DNA from: Staphylococcus sp. IVB6240
GTDB taxonomy: Bacteria; Bacillota; Bacilli; Staphylococcales; Staphylococcaceae
Length of the DNA stretch: 64,000 nt
Assembly (NCBI RefSeq): GCF_025558425.1
Contig: NZ_CP094718.1
Location: 2,046,001 to 2,110,000, forward strand
Direction: 5' to 3'
Part shown: positions 48,522 through 56,958 of the stretch, piece after piece
How the letters are laid out: each line of letters begins with the position of its first letter
Numbering within the stretch: the first letter of the stretch is position 1
Position numbers and translations under genes: made by a program
The notes under the pieces: generated by a model
Database searches by the model: none
The model's input: only the letters and a program-made list of their open reading frames with translations
Told to the model about the DNA's origin: nothing

Positions 48522-49206
48522 ATTCAGATAAAACCTTTCTTATATCACTTTCTTCATCAAGCGTAAAATGGTGACATTGATTATTATTTATATAAATAAT
48601 ATGTTTCGTTAAATTTTTTATAATATCTAATAAGTGAGATGAAATAATTACACATGTATCTCTCTTTATCATTTCAAAAAGATCCTGAATAAATATATCT
48701 ACTGCTTCTATATCCAACCCATTTAAGGGCTCGTCAAATATTTTGAGAGGCACATCTAATAGTATTGAACAAATTAAAGTAGCTTTTTTCTGGTTTCCCA
48801 ATGAAAGATTGTTCATTTTTATATCTAAATATTTCTCAAAATTATACTTTTGAGAAATGTTTATTAACTGGTCTTTATCAAAAGATTGTCCATAAGAACT
48901 TAAAATAAAAAATATATATTGTTGACTTGTCATTTGAGAGATAATTGGAGGATTATCTGGTACGTAAAATCTTTCTAGCCTTGCTTCATAATTGGATTTC
49001 ACTATATCCAATTTTTTTATTTTAATATCACCTGAAAAAGTTGAGATAATACCACATATTGTATTTATTAAAGTCGTTTTACCCGATCCATTTTTACCCA
49101 ACAACCCATAAATTTTTCCTTGCTGTAAATTTAAATTTGCATCTTTAATTATTAAATTCTGTGGCTCGTACCAAATATTCAAATTATTTAAATGAACTAT
49201 CGTCAT
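48508..49206 (-). CDS. AlbC-like ABC transporter ATPase
   Basis: 232 residues. Walker A GLLGKNGSGKTTLIN, signature NLSLGNQKKA (unusual LSLGN in place of LSGGQ), Walker B LKIFDEPLNGLD and switch His SSHLLD. It resembles B. subtilis AlbC, which with AlbD and AlbB exports or gives immunity to subtilosin. It starts inside the AlbB-like gene (23-base overlap). Intact, unlike its neighbours. Confidence 0.85.
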   Translation of the reverse strand: MTIVHLNNLNIWYEPQNLIIKDANLNLQQGKIYGLLGKNGSGKTTLINTICGIISTFSGDIKIKKLDIVKSNYEARLERFYVPDNPPIISQMTSQQYIFFILSSYGQSFDKDQLINISQKYNFEKYLDIKMNNLSLGNQKKATLICSILLDVPLKIFDEPLNGLDIEAVDIFIQDLFEMIKRDTCVIISSHLLDIIKNLTKHIIYINNNQCHHFTLDEESDIRKVLSEYDKK

Positions 49207-49357
49207 TAGATTTATCTCTTCTAAATTTTTTCAATAGATAAAGAATACCTATTAAAATGAATATAGATGCAAATACCCACTCTTGCTTAAATCCAAATAC
49301 TATTCCTGATATTAAAAAGATAAAACCTATTATTAATGTTATAGTATTTCTACTCAT
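49184..49357 (-). CDS. AlbB-like small membrane protein
   Basis: 57 residues starting MSRNTITLIIGFIFLIS, with two hydrophobic helices (about 5-22 and 28-42) and a basic, polar tail. In the subtilosin operon a 53-residue two-helix AlbB lies at exactly this place between albA and albC and helps give immunity. GAGGG lies upstream of ATG 49357. Homology is inferred from size, topology and order. Confidence 0.65.
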   Translation of the reverse strand: MSRNTITLIIGFIFLISGIVFGFKQEWVFASIFILIGILYLLKKFRRDKSNDDSSFK

Positions 49358-49371
49358 ATCTTTCCCTCTAC

Positions 49372-50705
49372 TTATATTTTTTCTACTAGTTCCCCTAAAG
49401 TTTCTCCTTTAATCCAACCACAGTGATTCTTTCGAGAACTCTTATTAGTGTTAAGACCCTTTAGATAACACCCAGCACAGTATTCCTTAAAACTACACTC
49501 ATCACTACAAAAACTGCTTTTTTGAGGAGATTGTAATGAATACAAATGATTTACTATTTCTGAGGAAAAAACTTCTTCGTAAGATTGTTTTTTTAAGTTA
49601 CCTATTACAAATTCTTTTGGGAACAGCGCACACGGTCTAATGTTCCCATTAGGGTCCATTACTATTGAACGCCAACCTGCTCCACAATTATCGGCTTTAT
49701 TTTTATTTATTGGAACTAAAGGTATAATATCAGAATTATTTTTCACAACTTCTACTTCAAATTCAGCAAAAGATACATTACCTATTTTATTCAACTTAAG
49801 CTGATCCATTTCTTTTCCTCTACCAAAATCATCTATCCAATTGTATGAAAAAGCTGAAGCGCCTAAGTTTCTTACTAATTCGGCCATTTCGGCAATTTCC
49901 CACATATTATCTTCATAAATAGACATTCCCACTCTTACAAAAATGCCATTATCCGAAAGTTTTTTTATAGTTTTACAAGTTTGGTTAAATGTATTTTTTT
50001 GCCACGAAAATTATCATGTTTCTCAGAATTAATACTGTCCAATGAAATTCCTATTACTATCTTTTCTTTATAATTAATCAACAATTCAAGAATATCTTTC
50101 TTGAGTAATGTCCCGTTAGTGAGTATCCCGACTTTTTTAAACTTTTTAAGAGCAAATTCTAATATTTCTTTTGCATTTGGATGTACAAATACCTCGCCAC
50201 CAGTAATTTCACATGTTAACACACCATTTTCATACATCATATCTGCAATATTTTAAACTCTCCTAATGAAAGTGTATCTTGAACAAAAGGTGAGCTTTCC
50301 AAATAGCAATGTTCACACTTTAAATTACATTTATGTGTAATTTCAAAAACAGCATGCAATGGAGTAATGTAGTCTGTTGAACCACTAATATTCATTCTTC
50401 TTTTAGTTGGATAGTCAGATACATCAATAAGGCCTTTTCTATATAATTCATTAACTAAATTTGAATACCATTCTATATGCTCACTTACATCACAATTATA
50501 TTTGATGCACATACTATTTAAAATATCTAGAGCCTTTTGGGATCCATCAAAATTTGTACACGCTTCAAAGGCAGAAGAATTAAGATCTAAATATTCGAAA
50601 TCAAATATTTCATCTTCTACATTACCATTTTTTTACCTCAATTACTCCTCCATTAGGTAACTGATGTAATCGAGAATTGTCATTAAAATATATGTATTTA
50701 TCCAT
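49372..50705 (-). pseudogene. AlbA-like radical SAM/SPASM sactipeptide enzyme with three frameshifts
   Basis: Restoring the frame at three A-tracts gives about 444 residues; AlbA has 448. The N-terminus DNSRLHQLPNGGVIEV and DFEYLDLN match AlbA's PqqD-like region. THKCNLKCEHCYLESSP is the radical SAM CX3CX2C cluster. CEITGGEVFVHPNA, ISLDSINSEKHDNFRG and FSYNWIDDFGRG follow. The C-terminal SPASM part has NCGAGW, RPCALFPKEF, CSFKEYCAGCYLKGLN. AlbA makes cysteine sulfur to alpha-carbon thioethers in subtilosin. The breaks are at 50628-50634, 50251-50254 and 49994-50000. The sequence is otherwise well preserved, so recent mutation or assembly error is likely. Confidence 0.85.
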
Positions 50706-50740
50706 TTATAAATCCCCTTTTTCCATTAAAAATTCCTCCT
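50706..50740 (-). other. Six-codon minicistron with a perfect ribosome site where a precursor gene is expected
   Basis: AAGGAGG (50740-50734) stands 7 bases before ATG 50726, which opens a frame of only MEKGDL; its TAA is immediately followed by the radical SAM ATG (50705). In sbo-alb clusters the precursor sboA occupies this spot. This may be the remnant start of a deleted precursor or a coupling leader. Confidence 0.5.
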
Positions 50741-50766
50741 TAATTATTAATTTGAACTACAAATTC

Positions 50767-50772
50767 ATTTTA
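50767..50772 (-). promoter_or_regulatory. -10 box of the alb-like operon
   Basis: Minus-strand TAAAAT at 50772-50767 predicts a start near 50760. No good -35 is present, as expected for an FNR-activated promoter. Confidence 0.6.
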
Positions 50773-50793
50773 ACAATCAAAAACAAAAAATCA

Positions 50794-50809
50794 TGTAACA
50801 TATATCACA
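50794..50809. promoter_or_regulatory. FNR box between the alb-like operon and the fnr-like gene
   Basis: TGTAACATATATCACA matches TGTGA-N6-TCACA at 9 of 10 positions. Its centre (50801.5) is 41.5 bases from the predicted alb-like start, the classical class II activating position. It also covers the -35 region of the divergent regulator promoter. Confidence 0.75.
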
Positions 50810-50826
50810 AAATAAGACATAAATGT

Positions 50827-50832
50827 TATAAT
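50827..50832 (+). promoter_or_regulatory. -10 box of the fnr-like gene
   Basis: TATAAT at 50827-50832; the FNR box lies where the -35 would be, suggesting autoregulation. Confidence 0.65.
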
Positions 50833-50854
50833 TTTTTCGAGGAGGATCGAGTTA

Positions 50855-51492
50855 ATGGATAATTTTTTAATAATTAAAGATTTTATTAAGAAAAATGGAA
50901 AAAAATCAATTTACGTAAGAGACAATACTTTAAGGAAACTTTTGAAAATTATTTATATTTTGTTGATGCAGGTGTTTTATATGTACAACAAGATAGCGCT
51001 GATGGTACAACCTTAATATATAAAATTGTAAGCCCCAAAAATTTATTTCTATGCAATAACTCAAAATATTTTCGTGGGAAGTCAGACGTTACATTCTACA
51101 AACTACCTGTCAATATCATCAAAAATAATAAAGAACTTTTTAACAGATACACAGAGTTACTCACTTTTTAAAGTATAAAAAAAGATATGTTTATTCGAGA
51201 TATGCTAACTAAAGATAAATTCTGTAGCTTACTATCTATTCTAGTTAGATTATCTAATACATTTGGAGAAATGAAAAATGGTGTAGTAATAATTAGATTA
51301 AAAATTACACAAGAAGAACTTGCTCAATGTTGCGGAACAACTAGAGAAAATGTTGCAAGAATTATGAAACATTTAAAAGATAAAAATATTTTAGATACCT
51401 CTTCTCAATTCATAAAAATATATGCCATTGAGGAAATTAAAAAATTAATCCCTTGCGAAAACTGTAATAATTATATATGTAAGACTTTTTGA
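50855..51492 (+). pseudogene. Bacillus-type Fnr regulator with one frameshift and one in-frame stop
   Basis: ATG 50855 follows GGAGG. One added base in the A7 tract at 50899-50905 joins the first codons to a cyclic-nucleotide-binding-like fold (YFVDAGVLYVQQDSADGTT). A TAA at 51169-51171 then interrupts the same frame before the Crp helix-turn-helix (ITQEELAQCCGTTRENVARIMKHLK). The C-terminus CENCNNYIC is CX2CX4C, as in B. subtilis Fnr, where these cysteines hold an oxygen-labile 4Fe-4S cluster. Repaired length is about 212 residues. An ATG at 51187 could still give a DNA-binding fragment of 101 residues. Confidence 0.8.
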
Positions 51493-51515
51493 TATATTTC
51501 TCATTATTACTATTT

Positions 51516-51552
51516 AAAAACCCTAACAGGCAGTATCCTATTAGAGTTTCTT
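51516..51552. terminator. Terminator between fnr-like gene and permease operon
   Basis: AAACCCTAACAGG pairs imperfectly with CCTATTAGAGTTT. Confidence 0.65.
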
Positions 51553-51557
51553 ATAAA

Positions 51558-52259
51558 TTATAATATCCCTTTTTCCATAGATTTTAAGAATTTAAAGTAA
51601 CCTATCATCAAGAAGACAATACTCAATAATAACGAAATCAGCATTAAAATAAATATGTTATAACCGTTATATAATGTAAAAACTAAAAATGAATAAAAGT
51701 AAAGATGACTTGCATATATACCCATAACACCCACAAAGAAGTTACCGATCGTTAACAATAAGCTCATCACAGCAGGTAGAACAAATCCTTGAAATAGATG
51801 ATTCAGCATATAAACAAAACTTACAACTGGTAATAACACGACAACCCACACAAACAGCAGATACAAGCTATCTAATTCCACATTTTGCGTGAATATAAAA
51901 TACCCCATAATATACGTTACATAAGCAAATAACAACATTAATATGCCCACAAAAACATAAAATACAAAATGAATCATGTAATAAGATCTAAGACTTTTAA
52001 AATAGATGAGTGTATTTTGAAATGCATGATGTCTTCTTTCAATACGAAACATCAATCCAATAATTAAGGTGATCGTCAACGGAAAAACGATTTCTAAAAA
52101 TATTTGTAGTGCTGTAATACGAAAGATTTGTGCATCGGTCTGTTTGGCAAACAATCCAAGACATGAAAACATCGCAACCGTCAGAATTGGGAAAACAATC
52201 ATAATTGGCATAATGGAAGTATGTTTCATTTTTAAAAATTGGCTTTTCAGAAATGACAT
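51558..52259 (-). CDS. Lantibiotic-protection ABC transporter permease (second)
   Basis: 233 residues with six hydrophobic helices, beginning MSFLKSQFLKMKHTSIM, typical of the EpiE/EpiG- and NisE/NisG-type permeases that expel lantibiotics from the membrane. ATG 52259 lies 4 bases after the stop of the preceding permease, with AAAGGA upstream. Last gene of the operon. Confidence 0.8.
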   Translation of the reverse strand: MSFLKSQFLKMKHTSIMPIMIVFPILTVAMFSCLGLFAKQTDAQIFRITALQIFLEIVFPLTITLIIGLMFRIERRHHAFQNTLIYFKSLRSYYMIHFVFYVFVGILMLLFAYVTYIMGYFIFTQNVELDSLYLLFVWVVVLLPVVSFVYMLNHLFQGFVLPAVMSLLLTIGNFFVGVMGIYASHLYFYSFLVFTLYNGYNIFILMLISLLLSIVFLMIGYFKFLKSMEKGIL

Positions 52260-52263
52260 AATT

Positions 52264-52992
52264 CTAAAATTCCTTTCGTTTAATATAAACACTCGAAATC
52301 ATGAGTACGAATACAAAAATAAAAATACTATAGCCACTATATACAAAAAATGATGTGTCAAAGTACATCAGTTGATCATGATCTAGTATATGTTTTGCGT
52401 TGATGATATGTTCGGGGATTTTAAATGGCATTGTATCTGATGACATCAGTAAACTCAATAGTGTAAATAAGATACCAAGTCCCATGACATAAACCCTATT
52501 TTCAATGATCAGTGCAATCAAAAACTGGATAGCTTGCATGGCCAATGTACCGATAAAGAATGCCATCATGATGTAAAGGAGTGGTATCAATTGTGGTAAT
52601 TCATTCGTTACAAAAATGCTTGTGATCGTATGTAGCAACATAAAGATGAGTGTTGTTAAGCACATTAAAATGAATAGTACCATCCATTTTGCAAAGATAA
52701 TCGAATTTTTACTCTTCTGACTGACAAGCAGCACAGACCACATATTATTTTCGTATTCTGTCGATATGATTTTTGCACTAAAAATACCATATAATAAATA
52801 AAATGCTGGCGTGAACCATGCAATGGCATAAACTAAATAGTGTAAAGATGAGCCCTCAATATTTGAAAAATGCATATTATACATATATAAGCCGAATGCT
52901 AAAATTTCTGAGATCATAACAGTCATCACCATCGCCATCAAAAAGTAAACTTTTGATAACTTAAATAGTTCTGCTTTCATTAAATTATTCAT
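52264..52992 (-). CDS. Lantibiotic-protection ABC transporter permease (first)
   Basis: 242 residues, MNNLMKAELFKLSKVYF..., six helices, conserved KIISTEYENNMWSVLLVS of the ABC-2/lantibiotic immunity permease family. The ATG overlaps the ATPase end by 8 bases, so translation is coupled. It forms a heteromeric exporter with the second permease and the ATPase. Confidence 0.82.
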   Translation of the reverse strand: MNNLMKAELFKLSKVYFLMAMVMTVMISEILAFGLYMYNMHFSNIEGSSLHYLVYAIAWFTPAFYLLYGIFSAKIISTEYENNMWSVLLVSQKSKNSIIFAKWMVLFILMCLTTLIFMLLHTITSIFVTNELPQLIPLLYIMMAFFIGTLAMQAIQFLIALIIENRVYVMGLGILFTLLSLLMSSDTMPFKIPEHIINAKHILDHDQLMYFDTSFFVYSGYSIFIFVFVLMISSVYIKRKEF

Positions 52993-53902
52993 CAGCAAAA
53001 TCTCTTTCATCGGCATGATTAGTTAATTTCAAAAAGATATCTTCTAAAGAGGACTTTTCATGATAAATTTCATATACATTAATATCATGATTCACGAGTG
53101 TTTTGTTGATTTTAGGAATATCATCACGATGTGCTTTCACAGTTAGACGTTGATCTTCTACCTCAGTATCGATGTCTTCTAATAATGATTGTGCTTTGGC
53201 ATTATCATCTGTCACGAAATAAATATAATCATGTTTATATTTTTCTAATAATGTACGCATATCACCTTGGTATAATAACTGCCCTTTATTAATCACGCAT
53301 ACATAGCGACACATCTGTTCAATTTCAAATAGATTATGACTCGAAACGATAATACTAATTCCACGTTCTTCTACAAGTTTTATTAATAATTCTCTCATCT
53401 TTTTAATGCCACTTGGATCCAAGCCATTCGTTGGTTCATCCAATATAATCAACTTCGGGTTATTCATTAGTGCAATGGCAATACCTAATCGTTGCTTCAT
53501 ACCAAGCGAATAATCTTTAACCTTTTTATGTGCAGCATGTGTCATTTCAACGGTTTCTAAAACTTCTTCAATCGCTTTTTCACTATTATGATGAATATAT
53601 TGCATAATTTTTAAGTTTTCATACCCTGTTAAATGATCATAAAAAGATGGGGAGTCTACAAGTGCACCCACTTGATTTAAAATTTCTTGTTTATAGTCTT
53701 CAAGTGGCATATCAAATATTTGAACGTGTCCTTCTGTTGGTTTGGCTAATCCCAACAACATTCTAATTGTCGTTGTCTTCCCTGAACCATTTGGTCCTAA
53801 AAAGCCACATATCTTCCCTTCCGGAATATGAATATTCAAACCTTGAACTGCTTGAAAATCTCCAAATCTCTTACTCACATTTTGTGTTTCAACTACATTC
53901 AA
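52985..53902 (-). CDS. Lantibiotic-protection / bacitracin-type ABC ATPase
   Basis: 305 residues. Walker A GFLGPNGSGKTTTIRM, Q-loop region ALVDSPSFYDHLTGYENL, signature DYSLGMKQRLGIA, Walker B LIILDEPTNGLDPSG, SSHNLFEIEQMC. The C-terminal ~80-residue extension is as in BcrA and EpiF/NisF proteins. Together with two permeases it likely protects from a membrane-active peptide. More GC-rich than the alb-like genes next to it, so probably of separate origin. Confidence 0.88.
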   Translation of the reverse strand: MNVVETQNVSKRFGDFQAVQGLNIHIPEGKICGFLGPNGSGKTTTIRMLLGLAKPTEGHVQIFDMPLEDYKQEILNQVGALVDSPSFYDHLTGYENLKIMQYIHHNSEKAIEEVLETVEMTHAAHKKVKDYSLGMKQRLGIAIALMNNPKLIILDEPTNGLDPSGIKKMRELLIKLVEERGISIIVSSHNLFEIEQMCRYVCVINKGQLLYQGDMRTLLEKYKHDYIYFVTDDNAKAQSLLEDIDTEVEDQRLTVKAHRDDIPKINKTLVNHDINVYEIYHEKSSLEDIFLKLTNHADERDFADE

Positions 53903-53945
53903 TATACTTCCTCCTCAGTCATTAACAATAATCATATGCCATTAA

Positions 53946-54188
53946 TTAATGTTTGGATTGGAATAATCTAAGTGTGATTAAAGCGAATCCAATCGTAATA
54001 ATCGTATAAATAACTGCTGAAACAATGATGACTGTACTATTTGGATTTGTGAGCTCTATTGGTAGTGGCGCATAGCTTAAAATTAAGTGATTGTCCACAT
54101 GCGCGAGTGCAACAAACATATTGATCATACTCCATGCGGTAATTAACGTTATAATCCCTAAAATAACTCCTAAAACTTTTCTACCCAT
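53946..54188 (-). CDS. Small membrane protein at the head of the immunity operon
   Basis: 80 residues with two hydrophobic segments (VLGVILGIITLITAWSMINM and STVIIVSAVIYTIITIGFAL). AAAGGAG lies 9 bases before ATG 54188. I do not recognise the family. It is 43 bases upstream of the ATPase gene, so likely a co-transcribed accessory subunit. Confidence 0.65.
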   Translation of the reverse strand: MGRKVLGVILGIITLITAWSMINMFVALAHVDNHLILSYAPLPIELTNPNSTVIIVSAVIYTIITIGFALITLRLFQSKH

Positions 54189-54330
54189 TTGCTTCATCTC
54201 CTTTAAATCGATATACATATGAATAATGTTTTCATCATCTGTATACCCTTTTTCATTTTTTTATTCACATTTTAGACATATTCGTTAATTGAAATACTAA
54301 AATACCTATTTAGCACATAAAATTACACAC

Positions 54331-54413
54331 AAAAAAGCCCACGTTACTATGGGGAGAACGTAGGCCAAAAGAATTAAAAATATGAAAATAATTAACACTG
54401 TAATTTTATTATA
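54331..54413 (-). ncRNA. Candidate small RNA with C-rich loop and terminator
   Basis: On the minus strand a TATAAT (54413-54408) predicts a start near 54401; about 65 bases later GCCTACGTT pairs with AACGTGGGC (one mismatch), followed by TTTTTT. The loop reads CTCCCCATAGT; a C-rich loop motif is typical of staphylococcal small RNAs that bind ribosome sites. The -35 is weak. The rest of the 54189-54584 gap is A+T-rich and holds nothing else clear except the next terminator. Confidence 0.4.
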
Positions 54414-54526
54414 ACACAATTTAATATTAAAATTATACAATTTTGTCCAAGAAATTGAATGTTTTTTTACTAATGTTCTAAGATTATATCATAAAGATAT
54501 TGTCTCAATTCCAGTATTTTGCCTAT

Positions 54527-54570
54527 AAAAAAACAAGCAAGTAGAACACATCATCTACCTACTTGTTTTG
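54527..54570 (-). terminator. Terminator after the dicarboxylate transporter gene
   Basis: AAAACAAGCAAGTAG pairs with CTACCTACTTGTTTT; T-run on the minus strand. Confidence 0.85.
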
Positions 54571-54584
54571 TGATTAGCTATCTA

Positions 54585-55886
54585 TCAAACACCTAAAATT
54601 GTTTTAATCAATAAACCAACGCAGACGGTTGTCGCAATTAAGAAGAAACCTGGTAATAGGAAGCTTGTTGTTTTTGTTGAACGCGTTTCATCGACATCAA
54701 CCGCAAAGAGAATAGTTGGTTGCGCTGGAATCACAAAGTTAACATTCAATGTTTGTACGATTGCTAGGAAGAATGTTGGCGGAATGCCTAGTGTCATCAC
54801 AATCGGCACCATGATAGAAGCTGTTGCTGATTGTGAAATCACGACCATCGATACAAGGCCAACAAATAAAATAAGAAGCCATGGTGCTTGTTCCACGAGT
54901 CCACCGATTTGCGTTTCCATAATATCGCGGTTAGATGGTGCACTAAAAATCGTTGCACCTAACCAACCAGGTCCTAATACCGCAAATAATGCACCAATTG
55001 CAGCCTGTGTGATGTGTGAATTTAATATTTCATTTGGCTGAATTTTAATCAATAATAAGTTAATCATTGCACTCATATACATAAAGAGTTGTACGAGATC
55101 CGTCATCTGTAACTTCACAATCTCACCATCAATTTTAAATGAAGGGCCTAACTCAGGGAAAATACCAAATGTTAAAATACATCCCACTGCAACGATGAAT
55201 GATAATACGCCTAACTTCACACGTGTTGAATAAGTTTTTGCTGTGTCATCTTCTACAATTTTTTGTAACATGGTCTGTGCTTGACGCTCATCCATTTTTG
55301 TTTCTCCAACAAATGTGATAAAGATACTTAAGATGACCATACTAATCAATGCAGTTGGTAAGACAATCGATAAATATCGGCCCATCGTAATACCTAATCC
55401 TGCAAATTCTGAAATCATATATGCTGTCGCTGAGGCTGCCGGACTACATAACAATGCAATGTTAGCTGTTAATACCGATGCAGTCAGTGGCTTTTTCGGT
55501 TTAATACGTGCTTTTAAAGCTGTTTTCGCAATAATCGGCTCTAATGAAAGTGCAATATTGGCTGTCCCAATACCAAACACAAATAAAAAGACGATCATCG
55601 GCGCAATGAAGATAATTGATTTTGGGAAACGTTCAATGACTTTAGAGGCTAAATGAACAAGGTAGTCAATCCCACCTGTTGCTTGAAGTGTACCACCTGC
55701 AATCCCAATTGAAAGGATAATCAACACGGCTGTTACTGGTGCTGAACCGGGTGATAAACCAAAACCAAATATCATCACAAGCTGTGCGACAATCGCAAAG
55801 ATCCCGCAACCAAGGGCGCCTGCTGTACGCAACCCAAGAACAATTGCAAGGACCATAATTATGATTTCTATACTAAAAAGAAGCAT
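54585..55886 (-). CDS. DcuA/DcuB-type anaerobic C4-dicarboxylate transporter
   Basis: 433 residues, about 10-12 helices. SIEIIIMVLAIVLGLRTAGA at the N-terminus and LLCSPAASATAYM and FSAPSNRDIMETQIGGLV are Dcu-family segments. Exchanges fumarate, malate, aspartate or succinate, mainly in anaerobic growth. A GAGG site lies before ATG 55886; the ATG at 55931 has none. Single gene. Confidence 0.82.
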   Translation of the reverse strand: MLLFSIEIIIMVLAIVLGLRTAGALGCGIFAIVAQLVMIFGFGLSPGSAPVTAVLIILSIGIAGGTLQATGGIDYLVHLASKVIERFPKSIIFIAPMIVFLFVFGIGTANIALSLEPIIAKTALKARIKPKKPLTASVLTANIALLCSPAASATAYMISEFAGLGITMGRYLSIVLPTALISMVILSIFITFVGETKMDERQAQTMLQKIVEDDTAKTYSTRVKLGVLSFIVAVGCILTFGIFPELGPSFKIDGEIVKLQMTDLVQLFMYMSAMINLLLIKIQPNEILNSHITQAAIGALFAVLGPGWLGATIFSAPSNRDIMETQIGGLVEQAPWLLILFVGLVSMVVISQSATASIMVPIVMTLGIPPTFFLAIVQTLNVNFVIPAQPTILFAVDVDETRSTKTTSFLLPGFFLIATTVCVGLLIKTILGV

Positions 55887-56170
55887 TCTTTTTCTTCCTC
55901 TTTCCACTTTATAATGTGAATATTTTAACATAATACTATCTACTTGATAATGTCATTTTTATACGCTTTTTGACATATTTGTTAACATCTCAGTACTTTA
56001 ACAAGAGCAGTTTATTTTCTTATCTTTTGGGGATATGTTAGGTTATGAACGTGATTAAAACATGATATTGAAGTAATAAGAGGGATACTGAACCATATTA
56101 AAGAAGTATGCCTCATAAATTTGTTAAACACACATCACACGATGCTTCATTCTCGAAAGGTGGAAACAAC

Positions 56171-56860
56171 ATGGAAATTTTAAAAGATAAAGTCGCAGTC
56201 ATTACGGGAGCAAGTAGCGGAATCGGTGCAGCCATCGCACAAAAACTGAATGACAATGGTGTCAAGATTGCTTTACTCTCACGTAATGAAGATAAAATGA
56301 ATGACATTGCAGAAGATTTTACAGATGCTTTAATGATTCCAACAGATGTCACAGATCGTAAAGCGGTTGAACAAGCTATTGAACATACGATGGCACACTT
56401 TGGACAAGTTGACTTTCTTATCAACAGTGCTGGCTTAATGACTTCTTCAGCGATTACAAAAGGCGATGTGACTGGCTGGGATGCAATGATCGATGTAAAT
56501 GTTAAAGGGACACTCTATGCAATCAACGCAGTCATGCCACATCTTCAAGCACAATCAAGTGGTCATATTGTCAATATTTCTTCTATCTCAGGATTTGAAG
56601 TAACAAAAGTAAGTACACTTTACAGCGCAACAAAAGCTGCTGTTCATGCCATTACGCAAGGCCTTGAAAAAGAGTTAGCACGTACAGGCATTCGCTCAAC
56701 AAGTATTTCACCAGGTATGGTAGACACACCACTCAATGAAGGCTACGACTTTGGTGATCGTAAAATGCTTGAGGCTCAAAATATTGCCGATGCGGTACTC
56801 TACGCACTCACACAACCTGCACATGTCAATGTAAATGAAATAACAGTGCGCCCTGTCTAA
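56171..56860 (+). CDS. Short-chain dehydrogenase/reductase
   Basis: 229 residues, classical SDR. VITGASSGIGAAIA binds NAD(P), NSAG follows, Ser of NISSISG and YSATK (catalytic Tyr-Lys) are present. Resembles the clavaldehyde/serine-dehydrogenase-like group; substrate unknown. AAAGGTGG precedes ATG 56171. Confidence 0.88.
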   Translation: MEILKDKVAVITGASSGIGAAIAQKLNDNGVKIALLSRNEDKMNDIAEDFTDALMIPTDVTDRKAVEQAIEHTMAHFGQVDFLINSAGLMTSSAITKGDVTGWDAMIDVNVKGTLYAINAVMPHLQAQSSGHIVNISSISGFEVTKVSTLYSATKAAVHAITQGLEKELARTGIRSTSISPGMVDTPLNEGYDFGDRKMLEAQNIADAVLYALTQPAHVNVNEITVRPV

Positions 56861-56894
56861 AATAGTTTGGTCGCAAAATACCGTCGTATATCAT

Positions 56895-56947
56895 ATGGTG
56901 TTTGAGAAGAAAGAGTAGATCACTCAACTTCTCTCACCATTTTTTTG
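56895..56947 (+). terminator. Terminator after SDR gene
   Basis: ATGGTG...GAGAAG...GAGT pairs with ACTC...CTTCTC...CACCAT, then T7. Confidence 0.8.
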
Positions 56948-56958
56948 TTCTCACACAA

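Noticed and set aside
50641..50730. 28-codon alternative frame (MEKKGIYKWINTYI...) as a sactipeptide precursor
   Set aside because: It needs two added bases, contains no cysteine, and overlaps the well-supported radical SAM N-terminus.
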